Source: Acidobacteriota bacterium
GTDB lineage: Bacteria > Acidobacteriota > Thermoanaerobaculia > Multivoradales > J023
DNA: 64,000 nucleotides
Reading direction: 5' to 3'
NCBI GenBank assembly: GCA_029263395.1
Contig: JAJCXO010000156.1
Coordinates: 62,001 to 126,000 of the forward strand
A model generated the notes under the pieces. It was not told the DNA's origin. It saw only the letters and a list, made by a program, of their open reading frames with translations, and did no database searches. Shown piece after piece: positions 1 to 9,638 of this stretch; the stretch's first letter is position 1, and the number at the start of each line of letters is the position of its first letter. Made by a program: the position numbers and the translations under genes.

Positions 1-226
1 GGGAGTTGGTTGGGTCAGTGTCGTAAAAATCGCCGCCAGAAAGCTCGATCTGGTGGATTACGCCGCTGTGTTGAGCGACTTGGCATCGCCACCCGGCAAT
101 CGACTGGAACCCTTGAAAGGTGCCCTCGCTGGGTTCCACAGTATTCGGGTCAACGACCAGTGGCGAGTGGTCTTCTGTTGGACCGACCTAGGACCCGTCG
201 ACGTAGATATTCTCGATTACCACTAA
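1..226 (+). CDS. higB: HigB-type toxin (RelE superfamily mRNA interferase), 5' end missing
   Basis: The frame is open from base 2 to the TAA at 224-226 and has no start inside the window, so the N-terminus lies upstream. The visible 74 residues carry the HigB signature: an N-terminal 'ARKLDLVD' helix, then 'SPPGNRLEPLKG', 'SIRVNDQWRVVFCW' and the terminal 'VDILDYH'. HigB toxins of the RelE fold cleave translated mRNA at the ribosome and are about 92 residues long, so roughly 18-20 residues are missing. The stop lies 11 bases before the higA start, the usual toxin-first HigBA order. The family call is firm; whether the toxin is active cannot be judged from the fragment. Confidence 0.9.
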   Translation, partial: GVGWVSVVKIAARKLDLVDYAAVLSDLASPPGNRLEPLKGALAGFHSIRVNDQWRVVFCWTDLGPVDVDILDYH

Positions 227-237
227 GGAGCCACCCA

Positions 238-537
238 ATGCGCAAGACCCTCCGGAAGAGGCAACCCACTAGCCCTGGTGAGATTCTTAGAGAAGAATTT
301 CTGGTCCCGCTCGGTATGACACAGAAGCAGCTTGCTGACCATCTGGGACATGATCTCAAGGTCGTCAATCGGATCGTCAATGGCCGTACCTCTGTGAGTG
401 CTGAGATGGCCTTGAAGCTTGGAGCGACCTTCCGAACATCCCCTGAATTTTGGCTCAACGCGCAGAAGGCTATTGACCTCTATCGTGCCGCCAGCAGACT
501 GACCGAGCTACCGAAACCACTGCTCAAAGCCAGCTAG
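238..537 (+). CDS. higA: HigA-type antitoxin, XRE-family HTH
   Basis: This 99-residue protein has an XRE/Cro-type helix-turn-helix at about residues 10-65 ('SPGEILREEFLVPLGMTQKQLADHL', broken here as a motif description, with recognition helix around 'KVVNRIVNGRT'). The C-terminal 'FWLNAQKAIDLYRA' segment is typical of HigA antitoxins. The ATG at 238 has AAGGAG about 8 bases upstream, overlapping the end of higB. A longer frame exists upstream, but it reads through higB in the wrong frame and was not used. By family knowledge HigA neutralises HigB and represses the operon promoter. Confidence 0.92.
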   Translation: MRKTLRKRQPTSPGEILREEFLVPLGMTQKQLADHLGHDLKVVNRIVNGRTSVSAEMALKLGATFRTSPEFWLNAQKAIDLYRAASRLTELPKPLLKAS

Positions 538-603
538 GTTAGAGCCTAAAAGGTCGCACGCTTCAATCTAGCGGCGGGTGATCACTCCGGCACCGGAAGC
601 CCG

Positions 604-1683
604 CTACTTTTGTTCGCGGGTCGCCAGTAGCTGCTCCAACTCCGCCCGCCGCTCGCGGTCTTCGGCGGACGCGGCCAGAGCCTCGAGAGCTTTGGCGTAA
701 GCGACGCCAAACGCATCGTCCGCTGGCACCTCGATATCCGGCTCTACGCCAACACCTTCCCAATTGGTGCCGGTGATCGGATTGATGGCGCGGGCAAACG
801 GAATCGCGGCCGCCAGGCCGTGGCCAAGACTCACCACTCGCACCGGATGTGCGCCGCCCGCGCTACGTTCGCCGATCACCGTCGCTCGCTTCAGGTTTTG
901 GAGCATGTAGGTGAAGCCTTCGGCAGCGGAGAATGTCTCAATACTGGTCAGAATGAAAACGTCGATCTCCGGCAGTCGCTTGCCCGGCACCCACGTCAAC
1001 GAGTGAATCTGCCGGGTCGAATCGCTCGAGCGTACATATTGATCCACTAGGTGCTGCGGCGCCTCCTCCAACAGATAGCTGGCCAGCAGCTGCACCATGA
1101 ACGGTGAACCGCCGTGGTTCTGCCTCAGATCGATGATCAAGGCTTCGCTGTGGGCGAGCATCGCCATTGCAGCGGTTGCTGTGTCGCCGGCCACCGATGG
1201 ATCGGCGAACTTCTTCAACTCCAGGTAACCGATGTTGCCATCTAGGACCTGAACCAGGCGAAAGCCGTAATTCTCGCGCCAAGCCCTCTCTTCGTACTGG
1301 CGCCGGGCCCTGGCCAGGTCGTCTTCATGCTCGTGCGTCTCAGGTGGCAACTCGAACACTCGCAGGTGTTTGTCGTCCGTGACCGACCGAAGATCGTGGG
1401 TGAGCCGAGCTGCCAGCTGTTCGGGCGCCGTCTCCGCGGCATAGGACCCACCTTGCAATCGACTCTCGACGGCAGACGCCATCGCCTCCGCCTTGTCGGC
1501 GAATACATACACCTCGCGGAGCGACTCTGCCAACTCCCCGATCACCTCGCTGCGGGCTTCACGACCTAGCTGTGAGACAGACGGGTCAGCGGCCTCGACC
1601 GAGGAACCCAACACAAGCAGCGCGAGGCCCAACACGAGCTTGCGGTAGCTGTCGCCGAGACCGACGCTGATACGTATGGACAC
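604..1683 (-). CDS. Exported S41-family (C-terminal processing/IRBP-like) serine peptidase
   Basis: The protein has 359 residues and starts with a GTG at 1683, followed by a signal peptide ('LVLGLALLVLGSSVEA'). An IRBP-like N-terminal helical domain (about residues 35-110) precedes the S41 catalytic core. Visible S41 marks are 'IGYLELKKF', 'LIIDLRQNHGGS' and 'TSIETFSAAEGF', where Ser252 is the expected nucleophile, followed by 'GERSAGGAHP'. There is no PDZ domain, as in the tricorn/IRBP-like branch. It probably acts in the periplasm or outside the cell. It is the last gene of the minus-strand run, 18 bases after the dehydrogenase gene. The substrate is unknown. Confidence 0.9.
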   Translation of the reverse strand: MSIRISVGLGDSYRKLVLGLALLVLGSSVEAADPSVSQLGREARSEVIGELAESLREVYVFADKAEAMASAVESRLQGGSYAAETAPEQLAARLTHDLRSVTDDKHLRVFELPPETHEHEDDLARARRQYEERAWRENYGFRLVQVLDGNIGYLELKKFADPSVAGDTATAAMAMLAHSEALIIDLRQNHGGSPFMVQLLASYLLEEAPQHLVDQYVRSSDSTRQIHSLTWVPGKRLPEIDVFILTSIETFSAAEGFTYMLQNLKRATVIGERSAGGAHPVRVVSLGHGLAAAIPFARAINPITGTNWEGVGVEPDIEVPADDAFGVAYAKALEALAASAEDRERRAELEQLLATREQK

Positions 1684-1701
1684 CTCTACACCAGCAGAGA
1701 C

Positions 1702-2709
1702 TCAGGCAGCCTCGATCGCCCTGACCACCGCTTCGGTGAACTCGTGGGTACCCGCGGTGCCTCCAAGGTCCCGCGTCCGCACTTTCTGGTCGACCAAAAC
1801 ATGCAACAAGGCTGTCTCCAGGCGCTTGGCCTGATCGACATGGCCAAGGTGATGGAGCATCATGACCGCGGAGCGCATCAAGGCCAGGGGATTGGCGACG
1901 CCGCGACCGGCAATATCCGGCGCGCTGCCATGGACCGCTTCGAACACTGCGGCATCTTCTCCGAGGTTGGCGCCCGGGGAAACGCCGAGACCCCCCACCA
2001 GCCCGGCGCAGAGATCCGAGACGATGTCACCATAGAGGTTTTCGAGCAGCAACATGTCGTAGGTTTCGGGGCGAATCACCAGGTTCATGCACATGGCATC
2101 GATGATCCGATCATCCGCCTCGATATCCGGATACCGTTTGGACACCTGCCGGAAACACTCCAAGAACAGCCCGTCCGAGAGTTTCATGATGTTGGCTTTG
2201 TGGACCGCGGTGATCCGCTTTCTGCCGTTGGCCCGGGCGTACTTGAACGCGAACTCCGACACCCGCGTCGATGCTACCTCGGTGATGATCTTGAGACTCT
2301 CGACCACCCCCGGCACCACTTGATGCTCGATACCGCTGTACAGCCCTTCGGTATTCTCGCGCACCACCACCAGATCAACACCTTCGAACCGTGTCGCCAA
2401 ACCCGGGATCGAGAGCGTCGGGCGCAGATTGGCGTAGAGCACGAGCGCTTGACGCAACTGCACGTTGATCGACCGGAAGCCTTTGCCCACCGGGGTCGTG
2501 ACCGGTCCCTTGAGGCAAACCTTGTTGCGTTGGATCGAGTCGATCACTCGCTGCGGTAGGGGTTCGTCGCCGGCTTGGACGGCTTCTGCTCCCACCACAT
2601 GGCTCTCCCACTCGAACTCGGCACCTACCGCTTCGATAACCCGCACCGTAGCCGCCGTCACTTCGGGACCGATGCCATCGCCTGGCAACAACGTAATCGT
2701 TCTGGACAT
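1702..2709 (-). CDS. NAD-dependent isocitrate dehydrogenase (isocitrate/isopropylmalate dehydrogenase family)
   Basis: The protein has 335 residues, the length of the short monomeric-domain NAD-IDH type. Family marks in order are '[13 protein letters not shown]' at the N-terminus, '[13 protein letters not shown]' (substrate loop), '[13 protein letters not shown]', '[12 protein letters not shown]' (metal-binding Asp), '[14 protein letters not shown]' and '[13 protein letters not shown]'. The loop '[11 protein letters not shown]' and the absence of LeuB-specific motifs favour isocitrate over 3-isopropylmalate; homoisocitrate is a less likely alternative. The ATG at 2709 has GGAG upstream. It would convert isocitrate to 2-oxoglutarate in the TCA cycle in the cytoplasm. 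Confidence 0.88.
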   Translation of the reverse strand: MSRTITLLPGDGIGPEVTAATVRVIEAVGAEFEWESHVVGAEAVQAGDEPLPQRVIDSIQRNKVCLKGPVTTPVGKGFRSINVQLRQALVLYANLRPTLSIPGLATRFEGVDLVVVRENTEGLYSGIEHQVVPGVVESLKIITEVASTRVSEFAFKYARANGRKRITAVHKANIMKLSDGLFLECFRQVSKRYPDIEADDRIIDAMCMNLVIRPETYDMLLLENLYGDIVSDLCAGLVGGLGVSPGANLGEDAAVFEAVHGSAPDIAGRGVANPLALMRSAVMMLHHLGHVDQAKRLETALLHVLVDQKVRTRDLGGTAGTHEFTEAVVRAIEAA

Positions 2710-2740
2710 ATTAATCTCCGCTCAGAAGAACATTATCGAG

Positions 2741-3817
2741 TCAAGAGGGTTGCAGCGAGGCCAATTCGACGGTGTTCCCGCTGCCGATGAAGATGTCGCT
2801 CAGGGCTCGAATCGAGGCCCCTTGAACAAAGTCGAAGCATAAATCATCGTAGTCGACAATGCCGGGAGCCCCGCGGTCATCGTAGAGCACAACCACCCGA
2901 TCGCCGACCCGCAGCAAATCGCCAGGGGCCACATGTTCGCCCCAACGTGCCTCACCGGCGAGCTCGACGGACGTCCACGAGAGCTCGTCCAGCTGCTTGC
3001 CAGTCGGTTGAATCTGGTCGCGCAATACGGTGAGTCGACTGAACGCAACATGATGATCGGCAAGTTCCCTGATGCCGTCGAGGATGTCTCGCTCGGCGCC
3101 CGGAAAAGGCTCGAGCAGGGTCAAGCCAAACGCCCGCGAGGCTGGCCCCAAAACTCCAGGCAGCGCCAGTCTCACCGTTGGGAAACCCGCGATCTGCTGC
3201 TTGAGATCAGACACTCCCCAGGACCGGATGACACGTTCTGGAATCAACGACTCTTCGCTGCTGTAGAGCTCGATCCGCACGTGATACCGCTGGGTGCCGA
3301 AGCGCTGAATCTTTTCGGCCGAGTCATTCTCGAGATGGTTGTTATGAGCGGCGTCGATGTGACCGGGAACCGTCCAGCTCATCGGCCAATCGTGGCGGAG
3401 AAACTCCAGAAACTTGAAACCATCCAGCTTAGTCTCGGCGTCGAGAACGATAAAGGGACGTTGGCCTTCGACAGTGAACCATCGCACCTTGACAGGCTGT
3501 GGACGATCCCAGACTTTGAGTCTGTCGATCGCGACCGGTTCGCCGCTGAAGCTCAACTGCGAGGCTTCGGTGTAGTAAACCGGCTCGCCCTTTCGATCCC
3601 GGCCCTCGAGCACTGCACGCAGCTGGAAGCTGTCCCCAACTTCGAGATCTACCGGCCCCACATCGGCGATACCACGCCCCGCCACTTCGACAGCAACCCA
3701 AGCAGCCACTAGCTCGGGAGCCAGCTGTTCCTCGACGACGGGACGAAACAGCACAACCGCCGCCCCGAGGGCGATAACCACCACCACAATGGTGAAGAGT
3801 CGAGATTGCTTATCCAT
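2741..3817 (-). CDS. Membrane-anchored protein of unknown function
   Basis: I do not recognise a named family for this 358-residue protein. Residues 7-25 form one transmembrane segment ('LFTIVVVVIALGAAVVLF') with a positively charged N-terminus, so the remainder should lie outside the cytoplasmic membrane. The exported part looks like mixed beta sheet and contains a histidine/asparagine cluster ('HIDAAHNNH') and a C-terminal region with 'LRVGDRVVVLYDDRG', reminiscent of a small beta barrel. It sits between the large TPR protein and the dehydrogenase in the same orientation, downstream of an array of short degenerate repeats. The start at 3817 is an ATG just before the hydrophobic segment. Confidence 0.75.
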   Translation of the reverse strand: MDKQSRLFTIVVVVIALGAAVVLFRPVVEEQLAPELVAAWVAVEVAGRGIADVGPVDLEVGDSFQLRAVLEGRDRKGEPVYYTEASQLSFSGEPVAIDRLKVWDRPQPVKVRWFTVEGQRPFIVLDAETKLDGFKFLEFLRHDWPMSWTVPGHIDAAHNNHLENDSAEKIQRFGTQRYHVRIELYSSEESLIPERVIRSWGVSDLKQQIAGFPTVRLALPGVLGPASRAFGLTLLEPFPGAERDILDGIRELADHHVAFSRLTVLRDQIQPTGKQLDELSWTSVELAGEARWGEHVAPGDLLRVGDRVVVLYDDRGAPGIVDYDDLCFDFVQGASIRALSDIFIGSGNTVELASLQPS

Positions 3818-3839
3818 AAGTTGTCTAAACCATCCTGTC

Positions 3840-3975
3840 TTCAGACTACAGGTCTCGCGGCTACGAAGCCCTTGGGCCTACGGTGTCTTTCGGGGCTACC
3901 GTCTCTCGAAACTACCGTGCCTCGAGACCACCGTGTCTCCAGACTGCACCCTCTTGGACCGTCAAGCTCGACTAA
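3840..3975. repeat. Degenerate 15-18 bp tandem repeat array
   Basis: The gap between the TPR gene and the membrane-anchored gene is filled by about seven imperfect copies of a unit near CTACCGTGTCTCGAGA on the plus strand. Successive units begin CTACAGG, CTACGAA, CTACGGT, CTACCGT, CTACCGT, CCACCGT and CTGCACC. Unit length varies from 15 to 18 bases, and the centre of many units can form a small TCTCGAGA-type palindrome. No open frame explains the array. On the minus strand it would lie in the untranslated leader of the downstream gene. Confidence 0.7.
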
Positions 3976-3995
3976 CGGTTCCGACGGTGGTCCCA

Positions 3996-6900
3996 TCAGG
4001 CCTCGGCTTTGAGCTCTTCGACCTTTTCCGCCACATCGCGGTAGTGGCTGTTGCGGCCGTAGACCTCGACGAAGGTCTTAAATGCAGCCTCGGTGTCGCC
4101 CAACAATTGATAGGCGGCGCCCATATCGTAGAGCAGACCGAGGGTCGCGTCTGGACTGATCGTCGGCGACTCCAAACCTTTCCGGTAGGAACGGACTGCC
4201 AGCTCGGGAAGCCCCTTCTCGAGGAAGCAGATGCCTAGCAGCGAGCAAGAGTCCACGACGTAACGTCCGTCTTTGGCCGCCAGCTGGAATTCACCGATCG
4301 CTTCATCGAGCAAACCCATCTCACGATAGGCAATGCCGAGATTGAAATGCGTGTCGTAGTCTTCCGGCGAGAGGTTTTCCGCCACACCTTGCTTGAAGCC
4401 TTCGATGATGTCTTCGAGACTTTGTTCCTGAGGGTGCAGGTTGACCCCACCAGCCTCGTCTTCCGACAGCTCACGCTCCAACTCCGCGGCGAGGTCAAAG
4501 AAGTCGTCTTCCTCTTCGAAGATCGTTTCTTCCTCAGCCGCGGCTGCAGGATCTTCTGAGTCGATCTCGTCGAGCCAGCTCATACCCGTCTCGTCGAGGG
4601 CATCGACCGAGTCTGCTGCGACGACGTCTGCTGGGCTGGCGGCGAGCTCATCATCCAAGTGCTCATCGAGCTCATCGAGCCCCAACTCGTCAACCAGGGA
4701 AACGAGCGCCTTGTCATCCGCTATCGGCGTAGACAATTCGATCACCGGCGGTTCCGACGCCGAAGCAACAACCGCATCTGCAGTGCCTGCTGGCTCAAGC
4801 GCTTCGCTGACCTCTTCGGGGGATCCGGTCTGCGGTGACACATCCTCCAGGGATGCCGCATCCGGGGATACGGCTTTGGGAGGCACGACTTCGGAGGCCA
4901 AGACTTCCGGGGGCACAACTTCGGAAGACGCAACTTCGGGACGTACGGCCTCGAGCCCGGCTGCCTCAATGACCGGGCTCGAATCTGCAGGTCCGGCAGC
5001 TTGGGCGCCCGGCACCGGGATCGCTCCCGAACCTGGGGCCACCGGCGCATCGAATGTTTCGAGGCTCAAGTCATCGAGCAATTGAGCGATCCGATCGTCC
5101 TCGACGATCTTGGCTCCCGGCTCACCGATTACGCGGTTACCGTCGAGTATGAAACCCGCGTCGGACAAAGTGCCGCGGAGCTCATTCCAGAGGTGGGGCT
5201 GTTCGGTCTCGCCAGCAATTCGCGAGACCAAATTGGCATTCGCCAGCACATCGGTAAATTCACCAGCCTCGAGATCGACCCGGGTCTGAAGCTCCAGCGC
5301 TTCGAGATGGTCAGGTCGGATCTGAAACAACTCACTCAACCGATCGCGCGCCTTTTCCTGCAGGCCATACTTGGCGAATACTCGCGCTTCTGCCAGCAGA
5401 TCCTCTTCACGGCGTTGGTCGAAGGCCGAGGATCCAGCCCCTGCTTCTTCTTCGGCACCACCTTCAAATTCAGCATCAGCTGACAACCCAAGTTCGTCGG
5501 CGATCTCGCTACTAACTGCGGGCTCGTCAGTTCCCAGGTCTATCGAGTCGAAGTCGAGTGACTCGAGCTCGAGCTCGAGCTCCTCATCGGTATCAACCGA
5601 TGCTGACGCATGCGCGTGTTCAACCGGTTCGAGACTCGGCTCGCCGAGCTCAAAATCCTCGAGATTCAACGGTTCGAGCGCACCTGCACCCGCCCGTTGG
5701 CCTGGAACCGTCTCGTCGAGGTCTATTTCGAGATCAATTTTGGAGCTGGCCTGGACCGGCTCACCGGATACCGGCAGATCAAGTTCCTCGATCTCATCCA
5801 TTGGCCAATCGATTTCGAGTGCCTGCGGATCAACCGCTGAACTCTCTTGAGGTGCCTCGGCTGGCGGCGGTACAACGCTCGTCGCTGCATCCAGTCCGTC
5901 AAAATCGAAGCTGTCCTCACCTTCGAAGGTGATCTCGCCGTCAAACTCTGCTGACGCGAGCTCGCCTGATCCAGCCCCTTCTCCCTCTACCATGTCGGCC
6001 GGTGGCGTCACCAGGCTGGACGGCACCTCGTCGTCGTCGAGATCGAAGGTAAAAACATCGTCATCATCATCACTGTCGGGTGCAACGGCATCGGCGGCCG
6101 CGGAGGCCGTTGCCCGCGTCTCTTCGAGAACATCTTCGATGTCATCGAAACCCGCGTCGGGCAGCGTAAATGCATCGTCACCACCGAAGGCATCATCGGT
6201 CGCGAAGGCATCGTCGCTAGCGAACGTTGCATCGGTAGCATCGAGATCTGCCTGAGTGCTCTCCTCCGGGATCTCGAAGCGAGCTCCATCGTGCCCTGCA
6301 GACGGCTCGTTTGAAATCTCCAGCTCAACAGCACCACTGGTACCGAGGCCTATTTGCTGCGTCAACGACGCAGCGGCGGGATTGAGCTCGACAGCCTTTG
6401 CTAACACTCTGGCGGCCTCACTCACATGCCCAGCACCGTGGAGCCCAGAAACTGCCTCACGCACGAATTCGAGATCCTCGCTATTGACCTCTAGCGCTTT
6501 CAAATAAACCTGGGCAGCCTCGTCGACCGAACCACCGACAATCAACAAATCGGCTAACAGCCGATACTCTCTCATCGCCTTGTCGATCAGACGCTGGCTT
6601 TCGTAGAGTTCGGCAAGCTTGAGGTGGAAGGTCGGATTGTCGGGCTCGAACTCCGCCATCCGCTGATAGATTGTGATCGCCGACGCTGCGTTGTCGTGCT
6701 TCTGGTAATAGTCGGCGAGAACCTGGTACTGAGTTCTAGCTTCGTTGAGCAGGCCTTGCTTGTGATAGAGCTCGGCGAGCCGCTCATAAACCGTCAACGA
6801 GGTCGGATCGAGCTTGATGATCTTTTTGTAGATCGCGATCGCTTTGACGAAAAAGCCATCCCGCGTATATTGCTCGGCAATCTGCGAGAACAGCTTCACC

Positions 6901-7073
6901 GCTTCGTCGAAACGCTCGATTCGGGCGTAGAGATCTCCCACTCGATTGAGCGTATTGGCATCGTTGGGGTTCTCGGCCAGAACCTTTCGATACTCCTTGA
7001 TCGCAGCTTCGAGCTTGCCTTTGGAGACGTACTTCTCCGCCGCACGAATGACGTTTTCGCGGTTCAGCGCCAT
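3996..7073 (-). CDS. Large TPR-repeat protein with acidic low-complexity middle
   Basis: About 1,025 residues. Residues 1-240 are consecutive TPR units ('AIKEYRKVLAENPNDANTL', 'AIAIYKKIIKLDPTSLTVY' and others). A long Asp/Glu/Ser-rich stretch follows, with short pentapeptide-like repeats (VVPPEVLASEVVPP..., at 4855-4950). TPRs return at about 560-620 and 890-1,020. No signal peptide is visible, so it is probably a cytoplasmic scaffold. The ATG at 7073-7071 overlaps the rnhB stop as TGATG, indicating translational coupling. A TTG one codon earlier is also possible. Similar proteins, with TPR ends joined by a disordered acidic linker, occur in Acidobacteriota and Myxococcota. No catalytic domain was seen. 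Confidence 0.85.
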   Translation of the reverse strand: MALNRENVIRAAEKYVSKGKLEAAIKEYRKVLAENPNDANTLNRVGDLYARIERFDEAVKLFSQIAEQYTRDGFFVKAIAIYKKIIKLDPTSLTVYERLAELYHKQGLLNEARTQYQVLADYYQKHDNAASAITIYQRMAEFEPDNPTFHLKLAELYESQRLIDKAMREYRLLADLLIVGGSVDEAAQVYLKALEVNSEDLEFVREAVSGLHGAGHVSEAARVLAKAVELNPAAASLTQQIGLGTSGAVELEISNEPSAGHDGARFEIPEESTQADLDATDATFASDDAFATDDAFGGDDAFTLPDAGFDDIEDVLEETRATASAAADAVAPDSDDDDDVFTFDLDDDEVPSSLVTPPADMVEGEGAGSGELASAEFDGEITFEGEDSFDFDGLDAATSVVPPPAEAPQESSAVDPQALEIDWPMDEIEELDLPVSGEPVQASSKIDLEIDLDETVPGQRAGAGALEPLNLEDFELGEPSLEPVEHAHASASVDTDEELELELESLDFDSIDLGTDEPAVSSEIADELGLSADAEFEGGAEEEAGAGSSAFDQRREEDLLAEARVFAKYGLQEKARDRLSELFQIRPDHLEALELQTRVDLEAGEFTDVLANANLVSRIAGETEQPHLWNELRGTLSDAGFILDGNRVIGEPGAKIVEDDRIAQLLDDLSLETFDAPVAPGSGAIPVPGAQAAGPADSSPVIEAAGLEAVRPEVASSEVVPPEVLASEVVPPKAVSPDAASLEDVSPQTGSPEEVSEALEPAGTADAVVASASEPPVIELSTPIADDKALVSLVDELGLDELDEHLDDELAASPADVVAADSVDALDETGMSWLDEIDSEDPAAAAEEETIFEEEDDFFDLAAELERELSEDEAGGVNLHPQEQSLEDIIEGFKQGVAENLSPEDYDTHFNLGIAYREMGLLDEAIGEFQLAAKDGRYVVDSCSLLGICFLEKGLPELAVRSYRKGLESPTISPDATLGLLYDMGAAYQLLGDTEAAFKTFVEVYGRNSHYRDVAEKVEELKAEA

Positions 7074-7723
7074 CAACGCACCTCCGCGGCAACTCTCGGC
7101 AGCACGGAGCGAAAGGTCAAGCGATGAACCTCGCTCGGGCCAAAGTCTGACAGAGCCTGACGGTGGGCCGCTGCGCCATACCCTTTGTTGGATGCGAAAC
7201 CGTAGTGCGGATAGACCCCGTCGAGCTCGACCATCGTCTGGTCGCGATCGACCTTGGCCAAAATTGAGGCGCAGGCAATCGCATAACTCACTTGATCACC
7301 GCGGATCACCGGCAAGCTGGGGTAGCTCAAACCTTCGAGCCGAACCGCATCGATCAGCGCCAGATCAGGCTGCGGATCGAGCGCACCGAGGGCCAACCTC
7401 ATGGCGCGGCGAGTAGCTCGAAGGATGTTCATGCGGTCGATGTCTCGAGGAGATACCGCAACGATCGCTGACTGGGGATGTGTCTTGCGGATCGCGGCCG
7501 CCAATCGTTCTCGCTGACTGTGGGACAGGTGTTTACTGTCGTCGACCCCTGGCACCATGGAGCCGGGCTCGACGACCACCGCAGCAGCCACCACCGGCCC
7601 CGCCAGCGAGCCACGCCCGACTTCATCAACTCCGGCGATCCGTCCATAACCGCAGCCACGTACCAGATCCTCGAGACCCCGCATCAGCCGCAAGCGATAA
7701 ACCTCGGCCAGCAGCTGAGCCAT
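7073..7723 (-). CDS. rnhB: Ribonuclease HII
   Basis: The 216-residue protein carries the RNase HII core: 'IAGVDEVGRGSLAGPVVAAA' with the first acidic pair, 'DSKHLSHSQRERL', 'LALIDAVRLEGL', 'YAIACASILAKVDRD' and 'YGFASNKGYGAAAH'. These supply the DEDD metal-binding residues. It removes ribonucleotides misincorporated in DNA and RNA from RNA-DNA hybrids. The ATG at 7723 was preferred to a TTG three codons upstream. It follows rplS by 27 bases and its stop overlaps the start of the TPR gene. The rplS-rnhB order is the common bacterial arrangement. Confidence 0.97.
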   Translation of the reverse strand: MAQLLAEVYRLRLMRGLEDLVRGCGYGRIAGVDEVGRGSLAGPVVAAAVVVEPGSMVPGVDDSKHLSHSQRERLAAAIRKTHPQSAIVAVSPRDIDRMNILRATRRAMRLALGALDPQPDLALIDAVRLEGLSYPSLPVIRGDQVSYAIACASILAKVDRDQTMVELDGVYPHYGFASNKGYGAAAHRQALSDFGPSEVHRLTFRSVLPRVAAEVR

Positions 7724-7750
7724 GGTCGCCAAACACTCTCTCCCTTGGGA

Positions 7751-8098
7751 TCAGACTAGACGCCGTTCCTCGATCCTAGCCGCCTTACCGCGCAGCTCGC
7801 GCAGGTAATAGAGCTTGGCTCGGCGGACCTTACCGTGTCGCGACACCTCGATCTTGTCGATCGTAGGCGAGTGTAGCGGGAAGACGCGCTCGACGCCGAT
7901 TCCGCCGGAGATCTTGCGCACTGTGAAGGACTCTCGGGTACCACCGCCACGACGGGCAATGACAACACCCTGGAACAGCTGGATTCGCTCCTTGCTGCCT
8001 TCGACAACACGCACGTGCACCTTGACGGTATCACCAGCTCGAAACTCTGGTAGGCCCGTCTTGAGATACGGACGCTCCACATTCAACAACTCGCTCAT
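7751..8098 (-). CDS. rplS: 50S ribosomal protein bL19
   Basis: The 115-residue protein matches bL19 over its whole length: '[20 protein letters not shown]', '[14 protein letters not shown]', '[20 protein letters not shown]', 'SPTIDKIEV' and '[18 protein letters not shown]'. It sits at the 30S-50S interface. The ATG at 8098 has a good AAGGAAGAG ribosome site. An in-frame extension to 8218 is not conserved and was rejected. The gene follows trmD with a gap of about 164 bases that may contain a regulatory leader; no clear structure was recognised there. Confidence 0.97.
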   Translation of the reverse strand: MSELLNVERPYLKTGLPEFRAGDTVKVHVRVVEGSKERIQLFQGVVIARRGGGTRESFTVRKISGGIGVERVFPLHSPTIDKIEVSRHGKVRRAKLYYLRELRGKAARIEERRLV

Positions 8099-8262
8099 GG
8101 CTCTCTTCCTTCGTTTGTCTATCGAGCATCCCGCCTGACTGCGGGTGTCCGTCGCTGTTTCGTTGAGTCGGTCGACCGGAACGCAAGGCCGTCGGGTTCT
8201 GTTTAGGAGCCAGAACAACCCGTCCGTTTCACGGTATCGATCGAACTTACTATTATCGGCGC

Positions 8263-9084
8263 CTAGTTTCTCTGTTGCAACCCTGCGGGCAGGGATACTC
8301 CGTGCTCTTCGGCAATTGCGACCACCTGGAGCCTCTGCGAAGCCGTCAATTCGGCGCTTATCAAGAGATCTGGACGTTTGAGTACCGTAGCTTCCAAGGC
8401 CTGCCGCGCTCTCCAGGCTTCGATCTCGGCATGATGACCGCCGAGCAACACATCCGGCACATCCAAGCCTTCCCCCAGGCTACGCGGACGGGTGTAGTGG
8501 GGAGTATCCAACAGACCGTGCCGAAAGCTATCGTGCTCAACCGACTCGGCCAAGCCGACAACACCGCTGACCTGACGCGACATGGCTTCGATCAGAACCA
8601 TCGCGGGCAACTCGCCACCCGACAATACGTAGTCACCGATCGATACTTCCTCGTCGACCACGGTCTGGCGAACTCGCTCGTCGATGCCTTCGTAGCGACC
8701 ACACAACAAGATGAGCTCCGGTCGCTGAGCCAGTTCGCGAACTTTGGCTTCCGCCAACCGCTCGCCCTGAGGTGACAACAGCACAACCCAAGGGCGTTGG
8801 AGCGACGAATCGCTACCACCTTCTGCCACTGGACTTTCGGTCACCTGGATGTCAGCGGACGATAGCTGCTCGACAGCACTCAGAAAGGGTTGCGCTGTCA
8901 TCACCATGCCGCCGCCGCCACCGTAGGGCTCGTCATCAACACTGCGATGCCGGGCTGTCGTGAAGTCGCGGAGGTCGGCAACCTCTATCTGCAGCAGTCC
9001 GCGCTCGATCGCTCGCCCCACCAGGCTGGTAGCCAGGAAAGGCTCGAAGAGCTCGGGGAAAATCGTCAGGACTTGGACGCGCAT
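8263..9084 (-). CDS. trmD: tRNA (guanine37-N1)-methyltransferase
   Basis: The 273-residue SPOUT methyltransferase begins '[17 protein letters not shown]'. It contains '[12 protein letters not shown]', 'LLSPQGERL', '[13 protein letters not shown]', '[17 protein letters not shown]' and '[11 protein letters not shown]', which together form the knotted SAM site and catalytic region. It methylates G37 next to the anticodon and prevents frameshifting. The start overlaps the end of rimM by 19 bases, so translation is probably coupled. A GTG ten codons upstream adds non-conserved residues and was rejected. Between '[18 protein letters not shown]' and the SPOUT core there is a short insertion compared with typical sequences. 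Confidence 0.97.
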   Translation of the reverse strand: MRVQVLTIFPELFEPFLATSLVGRAIERGLLQIEVADLRDFTTARHRSVDDEPYGGGGGMVMTAQPFLSAVEQLSSADIQVTESPVAEGGSDSSLQRPWVVLLSPQGERLAEAKVRELAQRPELILLCGRYEGIDERVRQTVVDEEVSIGDYVLSGGELPAMVLIEAMSRQVSGVVGLAESVEHDSFRHGLLDTPHYTRPRSLGEGLDVPDVLLGGHHAEIEAWRARQALEATVLKRPDLLISAELTASQRLQVVAIAEEHGVSLPAGLQQRN

Positions 9085-9638
9085 GTCTCGAGCAACCCAT
9101 CCGGTAGCCGGCACCGGATCCGCTGTCTATCGATGTCTACCTCTTCGAGGAACGCCTCGACAAACGGTATCAACAGAGTTTCCGCTTGGTTCTCTACCTC
9201 GAGCAACACCCCGCCGCCATCCTCTAAAATTCCTGTCACTCGGCCCAGGTCACCCAATTCGGTATCGACGCAGGCACAGCCGACAAGATCGAAGTGGTAG
9301 TAGAGGCCCTCCGGCGCCTGCGGTACGTCCTGGCGTGCAACTTCTAGGCGAGCCCCGCGCAAAGCCTCGGCTCGATCACGACCGAGCCAACCTTCGAAGC
9401 CGATCACTCCGCCACCACGCGACGGTCGAAAGCTCGCGATTCGAACGCTCTGTGGCGGCCGACCCGCAAACCTCAGCAACAGTTCAGCGCCGGGCTGAAA
9501 CCGATCGGAAACGTCGCTATAAACCTGAATCTTGACCTCGCCCCGCAACCCATGCGGTCGGATCACAGAGCCAACGAGGATCGTTTCCGACGAATCGTCG
9601 CCGACTGAAGCTTCAGGATTCGAGGATTTCGAGCCCAT
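9066..9638 (-). CDS. rimM: 16S rRNA processing protein RimM
   Basis: The 190-residue protein has the RimM N-terminal barrel ('ILVGSVIRPHGLRGEVKIQVYSD') and the C-terminal PRC-barrel ('YYHFDLVGCACVDTELGDLG', 'GVLLEVENQAETLLIPFVEAFL', 'DIDRQRI'). RimM binds uS19 and assists maturation of the 30S head. The ATG at 9638 overlaps the 3' end of the KH-protein gene by 26 bases, and its own 3' end overlaps trmD. The position between the KH gene and trmD is the conserved one. Confidence 0.95.
   Translation of the reverse strand: MGSKSSNPEASVGDDSSETILVGSVIRPHGLRGEVKIQVYSDVSDRFQPGAELLLRFAGRPPQSVRIASFRPSRGGGVIGFEGWLGRDRAEALRGARLEVARQDVPQAPEGLYYHFDLVGCACVDTELGDLGRVTGILEDGGGVLLEVENQAETLLIPFVEAFLEEVDIDRQRIRCRLPDGLLETCASKS

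Noticed and set aside
4441-5085. Plus-strand Ser-rich frame opposite the TPR protein
   Set aside because: The low-complexity acidic coding on the minus strand produces Ser-rich antisense frames.
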